A stretch of DNA of 64,000 nt, from NCBI RefSeq assembly GCF_900188065.1, contig NZ_FZNQ01000015.1, positions 1 through 64,000 on the forward strand. The letters are read 5' to 3'. The notes beneath the pieces were generated by a model that had not been told where the DNA came from, did not search any database, and saw nothing but the letters and a program-made list of their open reading frames with translations. The translations under genes and the position numbers were made by a program. This stretch comes from Halorubrum vacuolatum. Lineage in GTDB: Archaea > Halobacteriota > Halobacteria > Halobacteriales > Haloferacaceae. Position 1 is the first letter of the stretch. Each line of letters opens with the position of its first letter. Below are positions 1 through 9,969 of this stretch, piece by piece.

Positions 1-690
1 GATCGTTCGGGTCAAAACACCATTGCATGGTCTATATGGTGTCCGATGCATCCAGCGTTCCGGATGACACCGAACTACCAAGGCTCACATCAGATTCCCT
101 CTTACGCCGGAGCGCAGGGGGCGGAACCCTCATTTTCTGCGGATCTGAACATTGGATTCGATGAGGCATAAACCCATCGAACGATCCCAGATCCAGCGAA
201 ACCGGGCCGAGTTGAACGGCCCGAGTTCGCGGATGCGTTCTTCGCATTCGTTACGAGCCCCGGGGTATACTTAACGCCGTCGAACCATCGCCGCCACGTC
301 ATGCGGTTTCATGTGAATGCGTTCTCATGGAGATCCATGATGGACACATAAAATGGTCGGGGAATACGGTCACCAAAGCCGGCCGGCTCCAGTGTCGGAT
401 GGCTCAACCACCCCGATCCCCGATACGGCTTGTTCAACGCCGTCTGCGAATCGAAGGAAACGGGCGGAACGTTCGACGGTCGCCAGGACGTGGGAGGGTC
501 GACGGCTACCGTGCGGAGTATATGTAATTCTTATACGACCGCGACGGAGAAAGACGAGACCACATCAAAACGGATATGCTAAATTGAGATGCAAAACACG
601 ATTATAAAAGTACAGCTGTATGAAAAATTGCATACATTCCCGTTTATTACAACACGTGCGTTTGATCGACCCCGATCGAGTGCCGGCGAT
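1..690. other. Non-coding stretch, no gene recognised
   Basis: Several short open frames exist on both strands, but none resembles a known family and none has the acidic composition of its neighbours. A perfect 10-base palindrome (TACAGCTGTA) lies at 611-620, just after an ATTATAAAAG stretch. The right-hand end grades into the tbp promoter. Confidence 0.5.
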
Positions 691-736
691 CGTTTATACC
701 ACGGACGTTTATAAGGGAGGGGGACACATATAAAAG
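691..736 (+). promoter_or_regulatory. Promoter region of tbp with three TATA-like elements
   Basis: Three TATA-like elements precede the tbp start at 743: TTTATA at 693-698, TTTATAAG at 708-715 and ATATAAAAG at 728-736. The middle one lies 28-35 bases before the ATG, the usual spacing for a leaderless haloarchaeal transcript. The last one is only 7-15 bases upstream, too close to drive a transcript that includes the ATG, so it may be an autoregulatory TBP-binding site. The autoregulation is inference. Confidence 0.6.
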
Positions 737-742
737 CGAACG

Positions 743-1303
743 ATGACGAACCCTGCAGACTCTATCGAGATACAGAACGTGGTTGCATCGACGGGTATCG
801 GTCAGGAGCTGGACTTGGAGGCGCTGGCGGAGGACCTCCCGGGTGCGGATTTCAACCCCGACAACTTCCCCGGGTTGGTGTACCGCACGCAGGAGCCGAA
901 GGCGGCGGCGCTTATCTTCCGATCCGGAAAGATCGTCTGTACGGGGGCGAAAAGCATCGACGACGTCCACGAGGCGCTCGGGATCATCTTCGAGAAGCTC
1001 CGCGGGCTGAGCATCCCCGTTGAAGACGACCCGGAGATCACCGTCCAAAACATCGTCTCGAGCGCCGACCTCGGACACAACCTCAACTTGAACGCCCTCG
1101 CGATCGGCCTTGGCTTGGAGGACGTGGAGTACGAACCCGAGCAGTTCCCGGGGCTCGTCTACCGAATGGATACACCGGAGGTCGTCATCCTGCTCTTCGG
1201 GAGCGGCAAGATCGTCATTACGGGCGGAAAGCGGACGGACGACGCCGAGGAGGCAGTCGAGGAGATCGTCGAGCGGATCGAGGGGCTGGGTCTGCTCGGC
1301 TGA
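743..1303 (+). CDS. tbp: TATA-box-binding protein (TBP)
   Basis: This is a general transcription factor that binds TATA boxes and, with TFB, recruits RNA polymerase. The 186 residues form the expected two-fold repeat: 'IEIQNVVASTGIGQELDL' near the start is echoed by 'ITVQNIVSSADLGHNLNL' near residue 96. Each half carries the 'FPGLVYR' and 'GKIV.TGAK/GGK' strands of the saddle. The length is normal for archaeal TBP. The ATG at 743 is preceded by a TATA element at 708-715. Haloarchaea often have several tbp genes, so this may be one of several paralogues. Confidence 0.97.
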   Translation: MTNPADSIEIQNVVASTGIGQELDLEALAEDLPGADFNPDNFPGLVYRTQEPKAAALIFRSGKIVCTGAKSIDDVHEALGIIFEKLRGLSIPVEDDPEITVQNIVSSADLGHNLNLNALAIGLGLEDVEYEPEQFPGLVYRMDTPEVVILLFGSGKIVITGGKRTDDAEEAVEEIVERIEGLGLLG

Positions 1304-1474
1304 ACGGAGCTCGAACGGATACACGAAGGGAACCCTCCGCGAAGGGTTCGGCTTATTTCTAGTCCTGTTGGAGCGGGCGAGACCGGAGCCAGCGCGAAAC
1401 GACATGGCGGCTACAACGACCCGTCGATGTCGAAAGATACCATACGGTGCGCGACAACGTCAACACGACACCGC

Positions 1475-2947
1475 ATGGAGGGCATCGTCATCGCCGGCAC
1501 GGCCTCGAACGTCGGCAAGACCGTAACGACGCTCGCCGTTACACGGGCGCTTTCCGACGCCGGGTACGTGCCGATCCCGGCGAAAACCGGTCCGGATTAT
1601 ATCGACCCCAGCCATCATACGGCGATAACGGGGACACAGTCACGAACGCTTGATACGTGGATGCAGGGCGTCGACGGCCTCCGGGAGAACCTCCACCGCT
1701 CAGCGAAGACCATCGAACGGGACGTCGCGAGCGGGAAGCGCGAACCAGCCTCCGCGACGGGGGAGGGTGTGAAATCCCCCATAGCCGTCGTGGAGGGGAT
1801 GATGGGACTTTACGACGGCTCGGTGACCTCGACGGCGGCGACCGCGGCGGCCCTCGACGTACCCGTTGTGCTGGTGGTGGACGCCGCCGCGGGGATGCAG
1901 AGCGTCGGGGCCACGGCGCTCGGATTTAAAGCGTACGCGACGCACGCCGAGCTCCCTCCGGAAGTAACGAGGACCGTGGACGATCCGCGAGTGAACGTCG
2001 TCGGCGTGATCGCCGCGCGCGCACATCCGGGAACCCACGCGGACGGGATCAAGCGGTCGATACCGGACGGGATGACCTGGCTCGGCTACGTGCCACCGAT
2101 GAACGACCTCGAGATCCCGGATCGGCATCTCGGGCTACATATGGGGTCGGAGGTGTCGATCCCGACGGACGCGATCGCGAAGGCCGCGGAGACGATCGAC
2201 GGGGAGGCGATCGCGAGGATGGCCACGCCGGTCCCGGGTCCACAACCCTCCGAGGAGGACGACGGGCGGTCGGAGCGGACCCGATCACCTCCGAACGAGG
2301 CCACGGTCGCCGTCGCCGTCGACGAGGCCTTCCGGTTCATCTATCCGGCCACGCTCGAACGGCTCCGCGAGCTGGCCGCTGTCGTGACGTTCGCACCGAC
2401 CGCCGGGGAGGATCTCCCGGCGTGTGATGCCGTATACCTCCCTGGGGGCTATCCTGAGAGCCATGGTCCGGCCCTCGAGGGCTCGCCAGCCCTCTCGAGT
2501 CTCGCGGATCGTGCCGCGGATGGGCTTCCTATCCTCGGCGAGTGCGGCGGGTTGATGGCTCTCGTCGAGTCGCTGACGACGACCGACGGGGGGACGTATC
2601 GGATGGCCGGCGTCCTTCCGGGAACCGTCACGATGCGGGACCGGTATCAGGCGCTCGATCACGTCGAGTTCGTCGCGACCGAAGACAACGCCACCGCGAC
2701 CGCCGGTGAGCGACACCGAGGCCACGAGTTTCACTACTCGGCACACACGTTTCCGGGCGGAGAGGCGTTCGACGTCGAGTCGGACGCCCGGTTCGTCTTC
2801 GACATGGCTCGTGGGAAGGGGATCGATGGAGAGCACGACGGCTTGTCTGAATATCGTACCGTTGGAACCTACTCACACCGTCATCCCGCAAGCGGTGCCT
2901 TCGACAATCTGGTGGAGGCGGCTCGAACCTATTCGCGTGGACCGTAG
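1475..2947 (+). CDS. cbiA: Cobyrinic acid a,c-diamide synthase (CbiA/CobB)
   Basis: It performs ATP- and glutamine-dependent amidation of the a and c carboxylates of cobyrinate in the cobalamin pathway. The 490-residue protein begins with an AAA/P-loop dethiobiotin-synthetase-like domain ('GTASNVGKT', then 'KTGPDYIDP') and ends with a class I glutamine amidotransferase domain containing the nucleophile motif 'GECGGLMAL' and a later 'GHEFHYS' histidine. A longer frame opens at 1427, but homologues begin at the P-loop strand, so I chose 1475. No other cobalamin genes are in the window. A hydrophilic insert near residues 245-270 separates the two domains. Confidence 0.93.
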   Translation: MEGIVIAGTASNVGKTVTTLAVTRALSDAGYVPIPAKTGPDYIDPSHHTAITGTQSRTLDTWMQGVDGLRENLHRSAKTIERDVASGKREPASATGEGVKSPIAVVEGMMGLYDGSVTSTAATAAALDVPVVLVVDAAAGMQSVGATALGFKAYATHAELPPEVTRTVDDPRVNVVGVIAARAHPGTHADGIKRSIPDGMTWLGYVPPMNDLEIPDRHLGLHMGSEVSIPTDAIAKAAETIDGEAIARMATPVPGPQPSEEDDGRSERTRSPPNEATVAVAVDEAFRFIYPATLERLRELAAVVTFAPTAGEDLPACDAVYLPGGYPESHGPALEGSPALSSLADRAADGLPILGECGGLMALVESLTTTDGGTYRMAGVLPGTVTMRDRYQALDHVEFVATEDNATATAGERHRGHEFHYSAHTFPGGEAFDVESDARFVFDMARGKGIDGEHDGLSEYRTVGTYSHRHPASGAFDNLVEAARTYSRGP

Positions 2948-3051
2948 ATATCGCCGTCGGGGAGGCCAGCGGCTGTCGTTTTGATCGGACACGTCTCACG
3001 GCCCGGCCACCCGAAGGTAGAGCTTTATCACTCCGTCCACAACGCCGATCC

Positions 3052-4767
3052 ATGCTTCACGCCGAGGGGCCCCTCCTCACGCTCGACCTCACGGAGCGAC
3101 GCGCGACGCGAACGCCGATCGACGGAATCCTCGAACGATACATCGGCGGCCGTGGCGTGGCGACGGCGCTCGCACACGATCGCATCCCCTTCGATGCGGA
3201 CCCGTTTGGTCCCGAAAACCGAGCCTATCTCGCCACGGGTCCGCTCCAGCTCTCACACACGTCGTTCACCGGCCGGATGTCGATGACTGCCCTCTCGCCG
3301 CTCACGGATGGATTGGCCTCGACGAACGCCGGCGGCTATCTCTCCCGGGAGTTCGCGGGGGCAGGCATCTCCACCCTGGAGATCACGGGCGCGAGCGACG
3401 AGCTGCTCATCGCACACGTCGACGACGACGGTGTCGAGTTCGAGCCGGTCCCCGACCTCGTCGGCGCCACGGTTCCGGAGGTCTCCGAACATATCGCGGA
3501 GACCCGGGGGCTCGGACCCGAAAACTGTATCACGATCGGCCCGGCGGGTGAGAACCTCGTTCGGTTCGCCTGCGTGATGACCTACGACTCGCGCGCCTTC
3601 GGACGCGGGGGGCTCGGTGCCGTTCTCGGGTCGAAAAACCTCAAAGCCGTCACGTTCTCCGGCGACGCCCATCCGGAGATCGAGATTCCGGATCCACCCG
3701 CGATGGACATCCACCGGGAGGCCGCCACGTCCGATGATCGGATGAAACGACAGGGCACGACCGGCGGGACCGAGTTCATCAACGAGAACTTCTCGCTTCC
3801 CACCCGCTACTTCGAGGCGTACGAATTCGAGAGTGCGGCCGCCATCGGCGGCGACGCGGTCGAAGAAAAAAAGTACAAAAAGGAGGCCTGCTCGCAGTGT
3901 GCATACGCCTGTAAGCTTCCTACACGCGACGAGGAAACCGGCGTCGAGACGGAGGGTCCGGAGTTCGAGACCGTCTACGCGTTCGGCTCCTCACAGGGCG
4001 TCGGCGATATCGTCGACGTGATGCGTGCGAACGAACTGTGTGACACCCTCGGGATGGACACCATCTCGGCGGGGGTCACCGTCGCCGCCTACCTGAAAAG
4101 CGAGGATGCCTTCGGCGACGCCGAACTCGCCCGCGAGGTCACGAAACGGATCGCCTATCGGGAGGATGATGACGAGCTCGCCGACCTGCTTGCGGAGGGA
4201 GTACACCGCGCCCACGACGAACTCGGTGTGGAGAATTACACGGTGAAAGGGATGGAGTTCGCCGCCCATGACGGCCGCGTCCTCCACGGACAGGGGCTCT
4301 CGTACGCGGTCGCGAACCGTGGAGGCGACCACATGTACGCCGGAATGCTCTCGCCGGAGTACGCCGGCGAGATCGATCCGGAAGGGACGCTTGGAAAGTC
4401 CGAACTCCTCGTGGAAAAAGAGAACCGGAACGCCATCCGCGACTCCGCCATCGTCTGTGCGTTCGGAAGCGACTACATGACCCCGGAACGGCTGGCGACG
4501 CTGCTCGGTCGTTCGGACGATGAACTCCTCGAAATCGGCGCGGAGACGATCGAACGGGAGCGGCACTTCAATAATCAGCGCGGCAAGGACATCGCCGACG
4601 ACGACTTGCCATACGACATCCCCGACATCGAGGAGGCCATTCAGGAATACTATGCCGAGCGAGGCCTGCGCGAGGATGGGACGATCCCGAGCGAACGGAT
4701 CGAACCCGTCGCCGTCAGTCTCGGTAGGGAGTCCGGGACACACGACGGATCACCCGCCGACGATTGA
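3052..4767 (+). CDS. aor: Aldehyde ferredoxin oxidoreductase (tungsten-containing)
   Basis: It oxidises aldehydes to carboxylates with ferredoxin as acceptor, using a tungstopterin and a [4Fe-4S] cluster. The 571 residues follow the AOR layout: an N-terminal pterin-binding domain ('YIGGRGVAT', 'AFGRGGLGAVLGSKNLKAV') and then the cluster ligands C280-x2-C283-x3-C287 and C469 in 'DSAIVCAFG'. The length is close to that of characterised AORs. A TATA element at 3023-3030 sits 22-29 bases before the ATG. No dedicated ferredoxin or tungstate transporter is adjacent. Which aldehyde is used cannot be read from the sequence. Confidence 0.93.
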   Translation: MLHAEGPLLTLDLTERRATRTPIDGILERYIGGRGVATALAHDRIPFDADPFGPENRAYLATGPLQLSHTSFTGRMSMTALSPLTDGLASTNAGGYLSREFAGAGISTLEITGASDELLIAHVDDDGVEFEPVPDLVGATVPEVSEHIAETRGLGPENCITIGPAGENLVRFACVMTYDSRAFGRGGLGAVLGSKNLKAVTFSGDAHPEIEIPDPPAMDIHREAATSDDRMKRQGTTGGTEFINENFSLPTRYFEAYEFESAAAIGGDAVEEKKYKKEACSQCAYACKLPTRDEETGVETEGPEFETVYAFGSSQGVGDIVDVMRANELCDTLGMDTISAGVTVAAYLKSEDAFGDAELAREVTKRIAYREDDDELADLLAEGVHRAHDELGVENYTVKGMEFAAHDGRVLHGQGLSYAVANRGGDHMYAGMLSPEYAGEIDPEGTLGKSELLVEKENRNAIRDSAIVCAFGSDYMTPERLATLLGRSDDELLEIGAETIERERHFNNQRGKDIADDDLPYDIPDIEEAIQEYYAERGLREDGTIPSERIEPVAVSLGRESGTHDGSPADD

Positions 4768-4853
4768 GGTCCTGCGGACGGTTGCAGTCGTTTCCGCGAG
4801 CGCACCGCTATCCGGTCGACGATGGAAGAAGTCGGTCGGGTGAAATCCGAAGC

Positions 4854-5696
4854 TTACAGCTCGTCCTCGAAGTCGTCGAGCGCGAAGACGGTGTCAGCGC
4901 CACGGCGGTCGAGCGTCTCGTTGGCGAGGAGCCAGTAGACGACCGACAGGGCACGACGGCCCTTGTTGTTCGTCGGAATGACGAGGTCGACGTTCGAGAG
5001 CTGGTTGTTCGAGTCACACATCGCGATGACGGGGATGCCGACGGTGATCGCCTCCTTGACAGCTTGGGCGTCACCGATCGGGTCGGTGACCACGACGACA
5101 TCGGGCTCGATGTAACCGGCGTAATCCGGGTTCGTCAGCGTCCCTGGAATGAACCGACCGGTGCGGGCCCGCGCGCCGATGGCGTCCGCGAACTTCTCGG
5201 CTGGGAACCGACCGTACTGTCGCGAGGACGTGACGAGGATCTGCTCCGGGTCGTAGTTCGCGAGGAAGTCCGCGGCGGTACGGATCCGACCGTCGGTCTG
5301 GCTGACGTCGAGCACGTAGAGCCCGTCGTCACGCACGCGGTGGATGAACCGCTCCATGTCCTTCGTCTTCTGCTGGGTCCCGATGTGGACACCGGCCGAG
5401 AGGTAGTCCTCGACGGGGATGAGCAGGTCCGCGTCCTCATCCGGCATCACGTCGTCGTCGAACGGCGACGTGTCTTCCTCGGCTTCTTCGGCTTCTTCGG
5501 CAGCATCGGCTTCCGCTCCCTCCGCAACGTCTTCGGTGGGTGCATCCACGTCCGGTTCAGCCTCGACGTCCGCGTCCTCCGCGGCCGCGTCGGCGGTCGA
5601 TTCCTCGCTCGTGGCGGCCTCCTCCTCGGCGTCGGCGTCGACCGTTTCGGTCTCCGCGTCGGCGTCGAGTTCGACCGCGTCGTTGTCTTTCGTCAT
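4854..5696 (-). CDS. rps2: 30S ribosomal protein S2 (uS2)
   Basis: Small-subunit ribosomal protein, last gene of the operon that starts near tRNA-Ser. The conserved core starts around residue 92 ('[20 protein letters not shown]') and carries archaeal uS2 signatures such as '[16 protein letters not shown]' and '[18 protein letters not shown]'. About 90 residues of Ala/Glu/Asp-rich, apparently disordered sequence precede the core. Acidic N-terminal extensions are known in haloarchaeal uS2, but this one is long. The gene follows enolase with a 16-base gap. Confidence 0.96.
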   Translation of the reverse strand: MTKDNDAVELDADAETETVDADAEEEAATSEESTADAAAEDADVEAEPDVDAPTEDVAEGAEADAAEEAEEAEEDTSPFDDDVMPDEDADLLIPVEDYLSAGVHIGTQQKTKDMERFIHRVRDDGLYVLDVSQTDGRIRTAADFLANYDPEQILVTSSRQYGRFPAEKFADAIGARARTGRFIPGTLTNPDYAGYIEPDVVVVTDPIGDAQAVKEAITVGIPVIAMCDSNNQLSNVDLVIPTNNKGRRALSVVYWLLANETLDRRGADTVFALDDFEDEL

Positions 5697-5712
5697 ACGT
5701 GTTTGGGATCCG

Positions 5713-6915
5713 TCATACCGCGTCGTCCGCGATGCGGATCAGTTCGTTCAGTTTGGCCGTTCGCTCGCCACCGACCGATCCCGTCTTGATAAAGGCGGCA
5801 TCGGTCGCGACGGCGAGGTGTGCGATGGTCGTGTCCTCGGTCTCACCGGACCGGTGAGAGATGGCACACTCCATCTCGTTTCGGTGTGCGAGTTCGACCG
5901 CGTCGAAGGTGTCCGAGAGCGTCCCGATCTGGTTCGGCTTGATCAGGATGCTGTTCGCCGCATCCATATCGATCCCCTTCTGAAGACGTTTGACGTTCGT
6001 CACGAAGAGGTCGTCCCCGCAGACCAGCGTCCGGTCACCGACGCGTTCCGTAAGCGCCGTGAACGCCTCGTAATCGTTCTCATCGAAGGGGTCCTCGACG
6101 TATGCGAGGTCGTACTCGTCGACGAGTTCGGCGATGTACTCGACCTGCTCGTCCGCCGATTTCGTCTCGTCGCCGTAGACGTAGACCTCCTCGTCGGCGT
6201 CATACAACTCCGCGGCCGCGACGTCGAGCCCGAAACGGACCTCGAAGCCCACCTCGTCTTCGACGCGCTCGACCGCCTCCTCGACGACCTCGAACGCCTC
6301 GGCGTCGGAGATCGGCGGTGCCCACGCGCCCTCGTCACCCTTCGCTGCGGGCACGCCACGTTCATCGAGGATATCCGCGACAGTCCCGTGGACCGTCGCG
6401 TTCGCGAAGACCGCCTCCGCGACGCTCGGCGCGCCGACGGGTGCGGCGAGGAACTCCTGGATATGAGTCGCCTCCTTCGCGTGCTCGCCGCCACCGATGA
6501 CGTTGCCGAGCGGCGTGGGGAAGTTATCGCCACGGAACGCGCCACCGAGGTGCTGGTACAGCGGGGCACCGAGCACGTCGGCGGCCGCCTTCGCGGCGGC
6601 CATCGAGATGGCGACGGCGCTGTTCGCGCCGATGGCCGAGAAGTCCTCGGTCCCGTCGGCGGCCCGGAGCGCCCCATCGACCGAGCGCTGGTCGCCGGCG
6701 AAGAGGCCCTCAAGCCGCGGGATCGCGTGTTCTCTCGCCGAGGCGATCGCCTCGGTTGGCGGGAGTTCGATCGCCTCGAACTCCCCGGTCGATGCGCCGC
6801 TCGGTGCGGCCGCGCGGCCGAAGCCGCCCGACTCCGTGAGCACGTCGGCCTCGACGGTGGGGTTCCCACGCGATTCGAGGATCCGACGCAGTGAAACTGA
6901 TGTGATTCGGGTCAT
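5713..6915 (-). CDS. eno: Enolase (phosphopyruvate hydratase)
   Basis: It interconverts 2-phosphoglycerate and phosphoenolpyruvate in glycolysis and gluconeogenesis. The 400-residue protein shows the enolase landmarks in order: '[12 protein letters not shown]', the loop '[10 protein letters not shown]', '[11 protein letters not shown]', the metal ligands in 'YVEDPFDE' and 'CGDDLFVT', the lysine in 'LIKPNQIGT', and '[13 protein letters not shown]'. The frame is open upstream to 7074, but that part is arginine-rich and overlaps rpoK, so the start at 6915 is used. Its place between rpoK and rps2 is the standard archaeal arrangement. Confidence 0.97.
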   Translation of the reverse strand: MTRITSVSLRRILESRGNPTVEADVLTESGGFGRAAAPSGASTGEFEAIELPPTEAIASAREHAIPRLEGLFAGDQRSVDGALRAADGTEDFSAIGANSAVAISMAAAKAAADVLGAPLYQHLGGAFRGDNFPTPLGNVIGGGEHAKEATHIQEFLAAPVGAPSVAEAVFANATVHGTVADILDERGVPAAKGDEGAWAPPISDAEAFEVVEEAVERVEDEVGFEVRFGLDVAAAELYDADEEVYVYGDETKSADEQVEYIAELVDEYDLAYVEDPFDENDYEAFTALTERVGDRTLVCGDDLFVTNVKRLQKGIDMDAANSILIKPNQIGTLSDTFDAVELAHRNEMECAISHRSGETEDTTIAHLAVATDAAFIKTGSVGGERTAKLNELIRIADDAV

Positions 6916-6937
6916 TGGTTGGTCTTCCTCCCAAGGA

Positions 6938-7120
6938 TCATTCGTTCGTCTCCCTCCTGACGGTGAACGGAAGCGCCCCCGCGTCGTACTCCTCGGCGGC
7001 GACGAGTATCGGCTCGGTCCGATCGGTCTCGATGAGCACGGGCGCACCGTAGGACACCTGTAGCGCTCGCGCACCGAGTATTCGGGCCTTTTCGTACCGA
7101 TTGTGTCTCTGTTCCGGCAT
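6938..7120 (-). CDS. rpoK: RNA polymerase subunit K (Rpo6)
   Basis: Small essential subunit, homologous to eukaryotic Rpb6 and bacterial omega, that clamps the large subunit. At 60 residues it has the usual archaeal length and the signature '[20 protein letters not shown]' followed by '[12 protein letters not shown]'-type sequence and a basic end. It starts two bases after the rpoN stop and is followed by eno, as in other haloarchaea. Confidence 0.95.
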   Translation of the reverse strand: MPEQRHNRYEKARILGARALQVSYGAPVLIETDRTEPILVAAEEYDAGALPFTVRRETNE

Positions 7121-7122
7121 GA

Positions 7123-7317
7123 TTACTGATAGGGCGAGACGACGTCGACGAGGTTCCGGTGTGAAACCATCATGCGTCGACAGCAGTGTCGGTTCACCCC
7201 GAGGTCGTCGAGGACCTCGCCGGGGTCCTCATCGCCCTCTCGGGCGCGCTCTTCGAATTCCTCCCAGTGTTCGGCGACGACGTTGCCGCACGTGAAACAC
7301 CGGACGGGGATCATCAT
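7123..7317 (-). CDS. rpoN: RNA polymerase subunit N (Rpo10)
   Basis: Zinc-binding polymerase subunit, homologous to Rpb10. The 64 residues contain the diagnostic zinc ligands: 'CFTCG' near the N-terminus and 'HCCRRM' near residue 44. Translation may start at either of two adjacent methionines; the longer form is given. It lies 12 bases after rps9 in the operon. The name refers to the archaeal subunit, not bacterial sigma-54. Confidence 0.96.
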   Translation of the reverse strand: MMIPVRCFTCGNVVAEHWEEFEERAREGDEDPGEVLDDLGVNRHCCRRMMVSHRNLVDVVSPYQ

Positions 7318-7329
7318 AGCGTGACCACC

Positions 7330-7728
7330 TCAGCGGTAGGACTTCTGGTAGCGGGCACGTGCGCCTGGTCCGCCCCACTTTTTGGGCTCGGACTGGCGGA
7401 CGTCGTTCACCAGAAGCGTCCGGTCGAAGTTCATGTAGGCGTCACGCAGCTCGGCGTCGCCGAGATGCTGGACGAGTCCACGTGCGATGGCGGTGCGAGC
7501 CGCGTCGGCCTGCCCGCTGAACCCGCCGCCCGAGACGTCGACGTCGATGTCGACGCCGTCACGGAGGTCGTCGCCGGCGATGCGGAACGGTTCCAACATC
7601 TTGAGCCGCGCCTGCTCCGGTTCGACCAGCTCGACTGGCTGGGAGTTGATGCGTACCCGGCCCTGCCCGTCGCGCACCGTGGCGCGGGCGACGGCCGTCT
7701 TCTTCTTGCCTGAGGTGTTCGTTACCAT
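7330..7728 (-). CDS. rps9: 30S ribosomal protein S9 (uS9)
   Basis: Small-subunit protein whose C-terminal tail reaches the P site. The 132 residues include '[23 protein letters not shown]', '[20 protein letters not shown]' and the basic end '[17 protein letters not shown]', which is characteristic of the family. It overlaps the end of rpl13 by seven bases, so translation is probably coupled. Confidence 0.97.
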   Translation of the reverse strand: MVTNTSGKKKTAVARATVRDGQGRVRINSQPVELVEPEQARLKMLEPFRIAGDDLRDGVDIDVDVSGGGFSGQADAARTAIARGLVQHLGDAELRDAYMNFDRTLLVNDVRQSEPKKWGGPGARARYQKSYR

Positions 7729-8171
7729 GTGACGTTCGCTCCCAGTGACTCGGAGATCTCCCCGAGCGTCGTGAACTTGATGTTCGAGAGTCGATCCAGC
7801 GAGGTATCCTCCAAGACGACGGGTTCGACGTCTTCGTCGCGCTCGTAGGGGTTGCCGACGTAGACGCGGACGTTCGAGAACGCCTCGCGGCCGTCGTCGG
7901 TCTTATACGGCACCATGCCCCGAATGGCCCGCTTGAAGATGCGGTCCGGGCGCTTCGGATAGTACGGCCCGCTGTCGGAGCCGAGTTCCGCGCGCTTGTG
8001 GTAGGTCTCCATCGTGGCCTCGGTGTTGCCGGTGATCACGGCGCGTTCGGCGTTGATCACGGCGACCGTCTCGCCGGCGAGCGCGCGCTGGGCGACCTCC
8101 GAGGAGACGCGTCCGAGAATGCAGTCCCGGGCGTCGACGACGACATCGGCGTCGATAGTCGCGAGGCTCAT
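7722..8171 (-). CDS. rpl13: 50S ribosomal protein L13 (uL13)
   Basis: Large-subunit protein of 149 residues. The family marks are '[20 protein letters not shown]', 'RAVITGN', '[18 protein letters not shown]' and the following '[10 protein letters not shown]'. The ATG overlaps the rpl18e stop by four bases and the 3' end overlaps rps9, giving a tightly packed L18e-L13-S9 unit. Confidence 0.97.
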   Translation of the reverse strand: MSLATIDADVVVDARDCILGRVSSEVAQRALAGETVAVINAERAVITGNTEATMETYHKRAELGSDSGPYYPKRPDRIFKRAIRGMVPYKTDDGREAFSNVRVYVGNPYERDEDVEPVVLEDTSLDRLSNIKFTTLGEISESLGANVTW

Positions 8172-8521
8172 CGGATCACCCGCACGTTGCTGCCGTCGGG
8201 GTTCTGTTCAACGAACTGTTCAAGCGTCACCGCTTCGCCGGCCTGGTCGATCTTCGTGCGGGCCGTTCCCGAGAAGTCGACGGCGGCGACGGTGACGTTC
8301 TTTTCGAGCACACCGCTGCCCAGCACCTTGCCGGGGACGACGACCGTCTCGTCTTCCTGCGCGTATCGTTCGATACGGCCCAGGTTGACCTCAGCGTGCG
8401 TGCGCCGTGGCTTTTCGAGTCGATCCGCGACGTCCTGCCATACGTTGGCACCGGACTCCCGCGAGGTCGACTTCAGCTCGGCGATGAGGTTCTGTAATTG
8501 TGGATTCGTCTTGCTACTCAT
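8168..8521 (-). CDS. rpl18e: 50S ribosomal protein L18e (eL18)
   Basis: Large-subunit protein shared by archaea and eukaryotes. The 117 residues show '[27 protein letters not shown]', the conserved '[13 protein letters not shown]' and '[14 protein letters not shown]'. It is the first protein gene after the embedded tRNA-Leu and overlaps rpl13 by four bases. No separate TATA box was identified between the tRNA and this gene, so it probably belongs to the long operon transcript. Confidence 0.97.
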   Translation of the reverse strand: MSSKTNPQLQNLIAELKSTSRESGANVWQDVADRLEKPRRTHAEVNLGRIERYAQEDETVVVPGKVLGSGVLEKNVTVAAVDFSGTARTKIDQAGEAVTLEQFVEQNPDGSNVRVIR

Positions 8522-8561
8522 AGCTGTCCCTCCGAGTTGGAGAGTGTCGTGAAAACGGAGT

Positions 8562-8645
8562 GCAGGGAGCAGGATTTGAACCTGCGGACCTCTACAGGAC
8601 AGCGCCCTGAACGCTGCGCCGTTGGCCTGACTTGGCTATCCCTGC
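8562..8645 (-). tRNA. tRNA-Leu (anticodon CAG)
   Basis: Read on the minus strand, the acceptor stem GCAGGGA pairs with TCCCTGC (8639-8645 with 8562-8568). The T arm is GCAGG-TTCAAAT-CCTGC, and the anticodon stem CAGCG/CGCTG encloses the loop TTCAGGG, giving anticodon CAG. There is a long type II variable arm, as expected for leucine. No intron and no encoded CCA are seen. It lies between rpoD and rpl18e inside the ribosomal operon. Confidence 0.95.
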
Positions 8646-8819
8646 GTGCACTCCATCGTACCCCGGCTCCATTCAAACCACTTTCGGTCCCGTCGTCGCC
8701 CGCGCGAGCGAACACGCTCGAACCGACGCCGGCGGTCGACGTCGACGCGACAGCATCGATCGATGCCGTGTCGGGGGCGGTCGGAATCTGGGTGGTGTTG
8801 GGAGCCATGGTGGGTACGG

Positions 8820-9572
8820 TTATACCGCGACCTTCGTTCGTAGTTCGTCCGCGCGCCCCTCGATGGAGTCGATCGCGCGGAGCAGCAGTTCCTCGACGCT
8901 GAAGGAGCCGTCCGTCTCGATGTGGAAGACGAACGCGCCCGGAACGTCCTCGACGCTGACCTCCTTGCCGGGATACCGTTTCGAGAGGTCGTTGTCGAAC
9001 TCGTCGGTCACGACGATATCGCCGTCGGGGGTCTCGATGACGCCGCGAAGGATTCGCGGCTCGTCGTCATCGAACTCGCCGAGGTCGCCCTCGATCGTGA
9101 CCCGCTGGAGATGTCGGTAGCCCACCGAGACGCCGCCCTGATGTTTGGCGTGCTCCTTGCCGGTGTTCAACACCGCGTCGGCCTCGAACTCCAGCCGCTG
9201 TCCCTCCTTGAGTTCGACGATGGGGACGTTCTCGTCCGCCGGTTGGACGAGCGGTTCGGCGGTCTCGATGTCGCCGGAGTAGGCCGTGCCGGGGCCCTCC
9301 ACGTCGAGCGCGAGGGTGACCTCGTCACCGATCTCGAACTCGTCGACCGGAGTCGTCAGCGGGATGAGCCCGAGACGGAGACCGATCATCTCATCGAACA
9401 TCACCGAGGAGTTCTCGATGAACCGAACGGTATCGATCGAGAACGTCGGCACGTCCGCGATCATCGCCCGGCGGATGCCGTTGGCGAACGCGGGGGTGAG
9501 CCCCCGGATGAGCACCCGGGCGCTCCGCTCGTCGCGTTCGACGTACTCCACGTCGAAATCGGCGTCAGTCAT
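8820..9572 (-). CDS. rpoD: RNA polymerase subunit D (Rpo3)
   Basis: Assembly-platform subunit, homologous to Rpb3 and to the bacterial alpha N-terminal domain. The 250 residues carry '[21 protein letters not shown]' and '[21 protein letters not shown]', the dimerisation region, and a C-terminal helix ending '[11 protein letters not shown]'. No cysteine cluster is present, so the Fe-S domain found in some archaeal Rpo3 proteins is absent. It starts one base after rps11 ends. The 174 bases downstream, before tRNA-Leu, hold no gene. Confidence 0.96.
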   Translation of the reverse strand: MTDADFDVEYVERDERSARVLIRGLTPAFANGIRRAMIADVPTFSIDTVRFIENSSVMFDEMIGLRLGLIPLTTPVDEFEIGDEVTLALDVEGPGTAYSGDIETAEPLVQPADENVPIVELKEGQRLEFEADAVLNTGKEHAKHQGGVSVGYRHLQRVTIEGDLGEFDDDEPRILRGVIETPDGDIVVTDEFDNDLSKRYPGKEVSVEDVPGAFVFHIETDGSFSVEELLLRAIDSIEGRADELRTKVAV

Positions 9573-9573
9573 G

Positions 9574-9963
9574 TTAGACTCGCTTGTTCTTCGGTGCCTT
9601 CGTCCCGTCGTGTGGGATGGGCGTTACGTCCTCGATCCGGCCGATCTCGATGCCCGCACGAGAGAGCGCGCGGATCGTCGCCTGCGCACCGGGACCGGTG
9701 GACTTGTTGAGGTTGCCGCCGGGGCCACGCACGCGGACGTGCAGGCCCTCCAGGCCGGCTTCCTTCACGCGCTCGGCGACGACGTCCGCCATCTGCATGG
9801 CGGCGTACGGCGACGCCTCGTCGCGGTTCTGTTTCACCACGGTCCCGCCGGAGGACTTCGCGATCGTCTCCGCGCCCGTCTCGTCGGTGACGGTGATGAG
9901 CGTGTTGTTGAACGATGCATACACGTGGGCGATCCCCCACTTTCCGTCCGATGATCCACTCAT
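9574..9963 (-). CDS. rps11: 30S ribosomal protein S11 (uS11)
   Basis: Platform protein of the small subunit, 129 residues. It contains '[25 protein letters not shown]', '[20 protein letters not shown]' and the C-terminal '[29 protein letters not shown]', all typical of archaeal uS11. It sits six bases after rps4 in the conserved order S13-S4-S11-Rpo3. Confidence 0.97.
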   Translation of the reverse strand: MSGSSDGKWGIAHVYASFNNTLITVTDETGAETIAKSSGGTVVKQNRDEASPYAAMQMADVVAERVKEAGLEGLHVRVRGPGGNLNKSTGPGAQATIRALSRAGIEIGRIEDVTPIPHDGTKAPKNKRV

Positions 9964-9969
9964 GATTGG

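Noticed and set aside
611-620. TACAGCTGTA palindrome upstream of tbp
   Set aside because: A single 10-base palindrome 120 bases from the gene, with no second copy seen; recorded but not enough for a site call.
5419-6894. Long plus-strand frame opposite rps2 and enolase
   Set aside because: It is an antisense shadow created by GC-rich haloarchaeal codons; both ribosomal protein and enolase are unequivocal on the other strand.
8518-8808. A 96-codon minus-strand frame between rpoD and rpl18e
   Set aside because: It runs through the tRNA-Leu gene, has no family resemblance and its composition follows the tRNA and spacer.
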